Origin: Ursus arctos
Lineage: Eukaryota; Chordata; Mammalia; Carnivora; Ursidae
Assembly (NCBI RefSeq): GCF_023065955.2
Contig: NW_026622886.1
Span: 9,186,001 to 9,250,000, forward strand
Direction: 5' to 3'
DNA: 64,000 bases
Both the position numbers and the translations under genes were made by a program. The notes below the pieces were generated by a model, which did not search any database, was not told the origin of the DNA, and was given only the letters and a program-made list of their open reading frames with translations. The first letter of the stretch is position 1; the number at the start of each line of letters is the position of its first letter. Shown here piece after piece: positions 62,462 through 64,000 of this stretch.

Positions 62462-62517
62462 TGTATATATGTATGCACCTACGGACATGTGCATACATAC
62501 GTGCATACATATATACA
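62462..62517 (-). repeat. 3' UTR inverted repeat: 17-bp perfect arms
   Basis: Arms at 62462-62478 and 62501-62517 pair at all 17 positions around a 22-nt loop. The loop contains another copy of the right-arm core (62489-62499), which can pair with 62468-62478 to give a competing 11-bp stem with a 10-nt loop. The sequence alternates purine and pyrimidine (GTATGCAC / GTGCATAC). It lies about 40-100 nt upstream of the AATAAA in the transcript. Confidence 0.9.
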
Positions 62518-63629
62518 AGGAAACCAACCCCTTTCAGCTTTAGCCACTGATTAACTAGGCCCACTGGCTACCGCAGGATTCATATTCTACTTCTTCATTT
62601 GACCAATTCTAAAAGTAAAAATAAACAGCCTTAATCAGTTTAACAGTAACTATTTGTGTTTCTTTTTTTTTTAAATAAATAAAGTTACCATTAAACTGAT
62701 CACATATGGTAGAAAGGTCGAACACACACACAAGCGCACACACAGTCCCCAATGTACAACCTGTGACCTATGAATGACCTTTATGTACAAATGGGTGCTG
62801 CTGACCCCCTCCACCCCCAGCAGAGGCCACGAGAGAACTCCCAGCATCCCCTCTGCTGGGTTGGAGGACGCGTGTTCCTGGCACCCCGAGTTAGACCTCA
62901 GAATGCATGCTCCCATGCAGTGATACGGATGGGGGTTCAGTTCTATGGTACTAGTGTTAAGGTACGTAAGAGAATAAATAGGCATCTGTAGCTGCCTCCG
63001 AACGAAACCAGCATTTATAACCCTTTACAGGGAGAAGTGTATTCTGAAGTTCTCAGTAAGGGACCTGTATGTGTGTGCGTGTTTGTGTGTGCATTTCCAC
63101 GTATTTGTACAAAATTGAAATGGAGAGTGGGACTAGGTTTATGGAGCAGCTGCTTGGCTTCCATGTAGTCAGTCCTGATCTAACAAGTCACTTGCCTCCG
63201 CCCTTATTTAGCGGCTCATTCTGCTTCTCACGTGCCTCCGTCTGCTGGAGAGATTCAGAAGGGGCAGCTTTCACAAGCGAGAGGAAGGCCACGACTAAAT
63301 CTTCTAAGAACCTTGGCAAACAGAACGGCCAGATACAACCAGGGCTGCTTTATAGGCTGAAGTCCTTCAGTTCCATCCTGGTGAAATGGAATTCCTCTTT
63401 TTCTGTGGTTAGCTCCTGCCACTCCATCTAACTGCAGCTCTGTACGAATGCCTCGGTATCGCAAAAACACAGGGTCACCTCTTAAATATGCTGGATTCTC
63501 AACGAGTAAACCAGTTAATGTGTTTCTAGCCAAAGCAAGGGCATAAATGTTTTAGAGAAAAGACTCCCCTGGAGCTACAGAGAAAAGATGCTGATAAAAG
63601 CAATATTGAGAGTTGGGCAGGTGACGCTT

Positions 63630-63741
63630 TTAGTCTGTGTCAGAGCTGGTCTCTTCGATGACAGAGTACTGGTTGAGTGCTTCCTCCAAAGGCGTTATTG
63701 TCCCATCAGGTTTTAGTCCCATTGGTTTAAGCAACTCCTCT
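63630..63741 (-). CDS. Terminal coding exon of an unidentified protein-coding gene (partial)
   Basis: The exon is read leftward from 63741. A strong splice acceptor precedes it: on the minus strand a long T/C tract ends ...CTCTTTTTCCAG directly before AGAGGAG. One base completes a split codon. Then 36 codons follow to a TAA at 63632-63630. The C-terminus includes [20 protein letters not shown] and closes with an acidic, serine/threonine-rich tail, EETSSDTD. That tail looks like a casein-kinase-2-type acidic end. No domain is visible in so short a piece, and I do not recognise the protein. The rest of the gene lies beyond the right edge. Function is therefore not assigned. Confidence 0.8.
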
Positions 63742-64000
63742 CTGGAAAAAGAGATAAAAGAGAGAAAAAAAAAGTATTCACCAGCATCACACACACAACC
63801 CTCCCCCCGCCCAAATCCACATCCTTTTAAAAAGAAAAGTCTTTAAAAACCTAAGTATTTTTCCTCAAGCTCTCTGTGTGTTTGTAACAGGAAAGATGAA
63901 AGGGGCATGGAAAGAAAAAGAGGGAGATAAAAGACTTCATTCACACAGGCCAAACCTCCTAAGCCAATTAAAAGTATGAAAAGTCAAGGTCTAAATAGGC
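63742..64000 (-). other. Last intron of the minus-strand gene (partial)
   Basis: Begins, in transcript terms, beyond the window and ends at the AG at 63743-63742. The polypyrimidine tract is long (about 63744-63775 on the plus strand is nearly all A/G). Nothing else is recognised in it. Confidence 0.7.

Larger units (their letters stand above)
62395..63629 (-). other. 3' UTR of the minus-strand gene
   Basis: Extends from the stop codon leftward for about 1.2 kb to the poly(A) signal at 62416-62421. The interval is free of recognisable transposons, unlike most of the window, which suits a conserved 3' UTR. It holds GT/CA-type simple stretches (62723-62745 and 63066-63095) and a 17-bp perfect hairpin. 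Alternative, shorter ends cannot be excluded. The extent is inferred from the signal, not from transcripts. Confidence 0.6.

Overview
The window is nuclear DNA from a carnivoran mammal. The main evidence is about twenty copies of the tRNA-Lys-derived CanSINE family. Their heads read 'GGCGCCTGGGTGGCTCAG' and their tails 'AAATAAATAAAATCTTT', and many still have intact target-site duplications. Several very similar copies, at about 1323, 16353, 23518 and 48597, are of the 'GGCTCAGGGCGTGGTCCC...' subtype that I associate with bears and the giant panda. A bear-lineage (Ursidae) genome is therefore my best guess, made from memory of repeat families and not from a search. Two L1 3' ends of carnivore type (about 18.4 and 38.7 kb) fit this. 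|| Layout. From 0 to 50 kb the DNA is intergenic and dominated by transposable elements: old L1 pieces, L2, MIR, MaLR LTRs, DNA transposon remnants (Tigger, MER5-like) and CanSINEs, often nested three deep. No intact host or transposon gene is present there. One retrocopy is clearly identifiable: a broken HNRNPA1 processed pseudogene (12051-13442) inside an antisense L1, which itself lies inside another L1. Three more retrocopy-like or exon-like stretches (3.4-4.0, 16.98-18.2 and 36.1-37.3 kb, all minus strand) and one composite LTR-like insertion (22.1-23.4 kb) remain unidentified. || From 50.9 to 57 kb repeat density falls. A repeat-poor block at 51.6-52.1 kb is followed by two CpG-island-like segments (52.2-52.6 and 54.3-55.1 kb). 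These are candidate regulatory DNA or promoters with no protein gene that I can attach to them. || From 62.4 kb to the right edge lies the 3' end of a real protein-coding gene on the minus strand. It comprises a 112-bp terminal coding exon (63630-63741) with a strong splice acceptor, the stop codon, a 3' UTR of about 1.2 kb with a 17-bp perfect-arm hairpin, and an AATAAA signal at 62416-62421. The exon encodes the last 36 residues of a protein I cannot name; the rest lies beyond the window. || There is no operon, CRISPR array or other gene system here. Besides the gene end, the most interesting items are the hairpins, the two CpG islands with the adjacent repeat-poor block, and the unidentified retrocopies.
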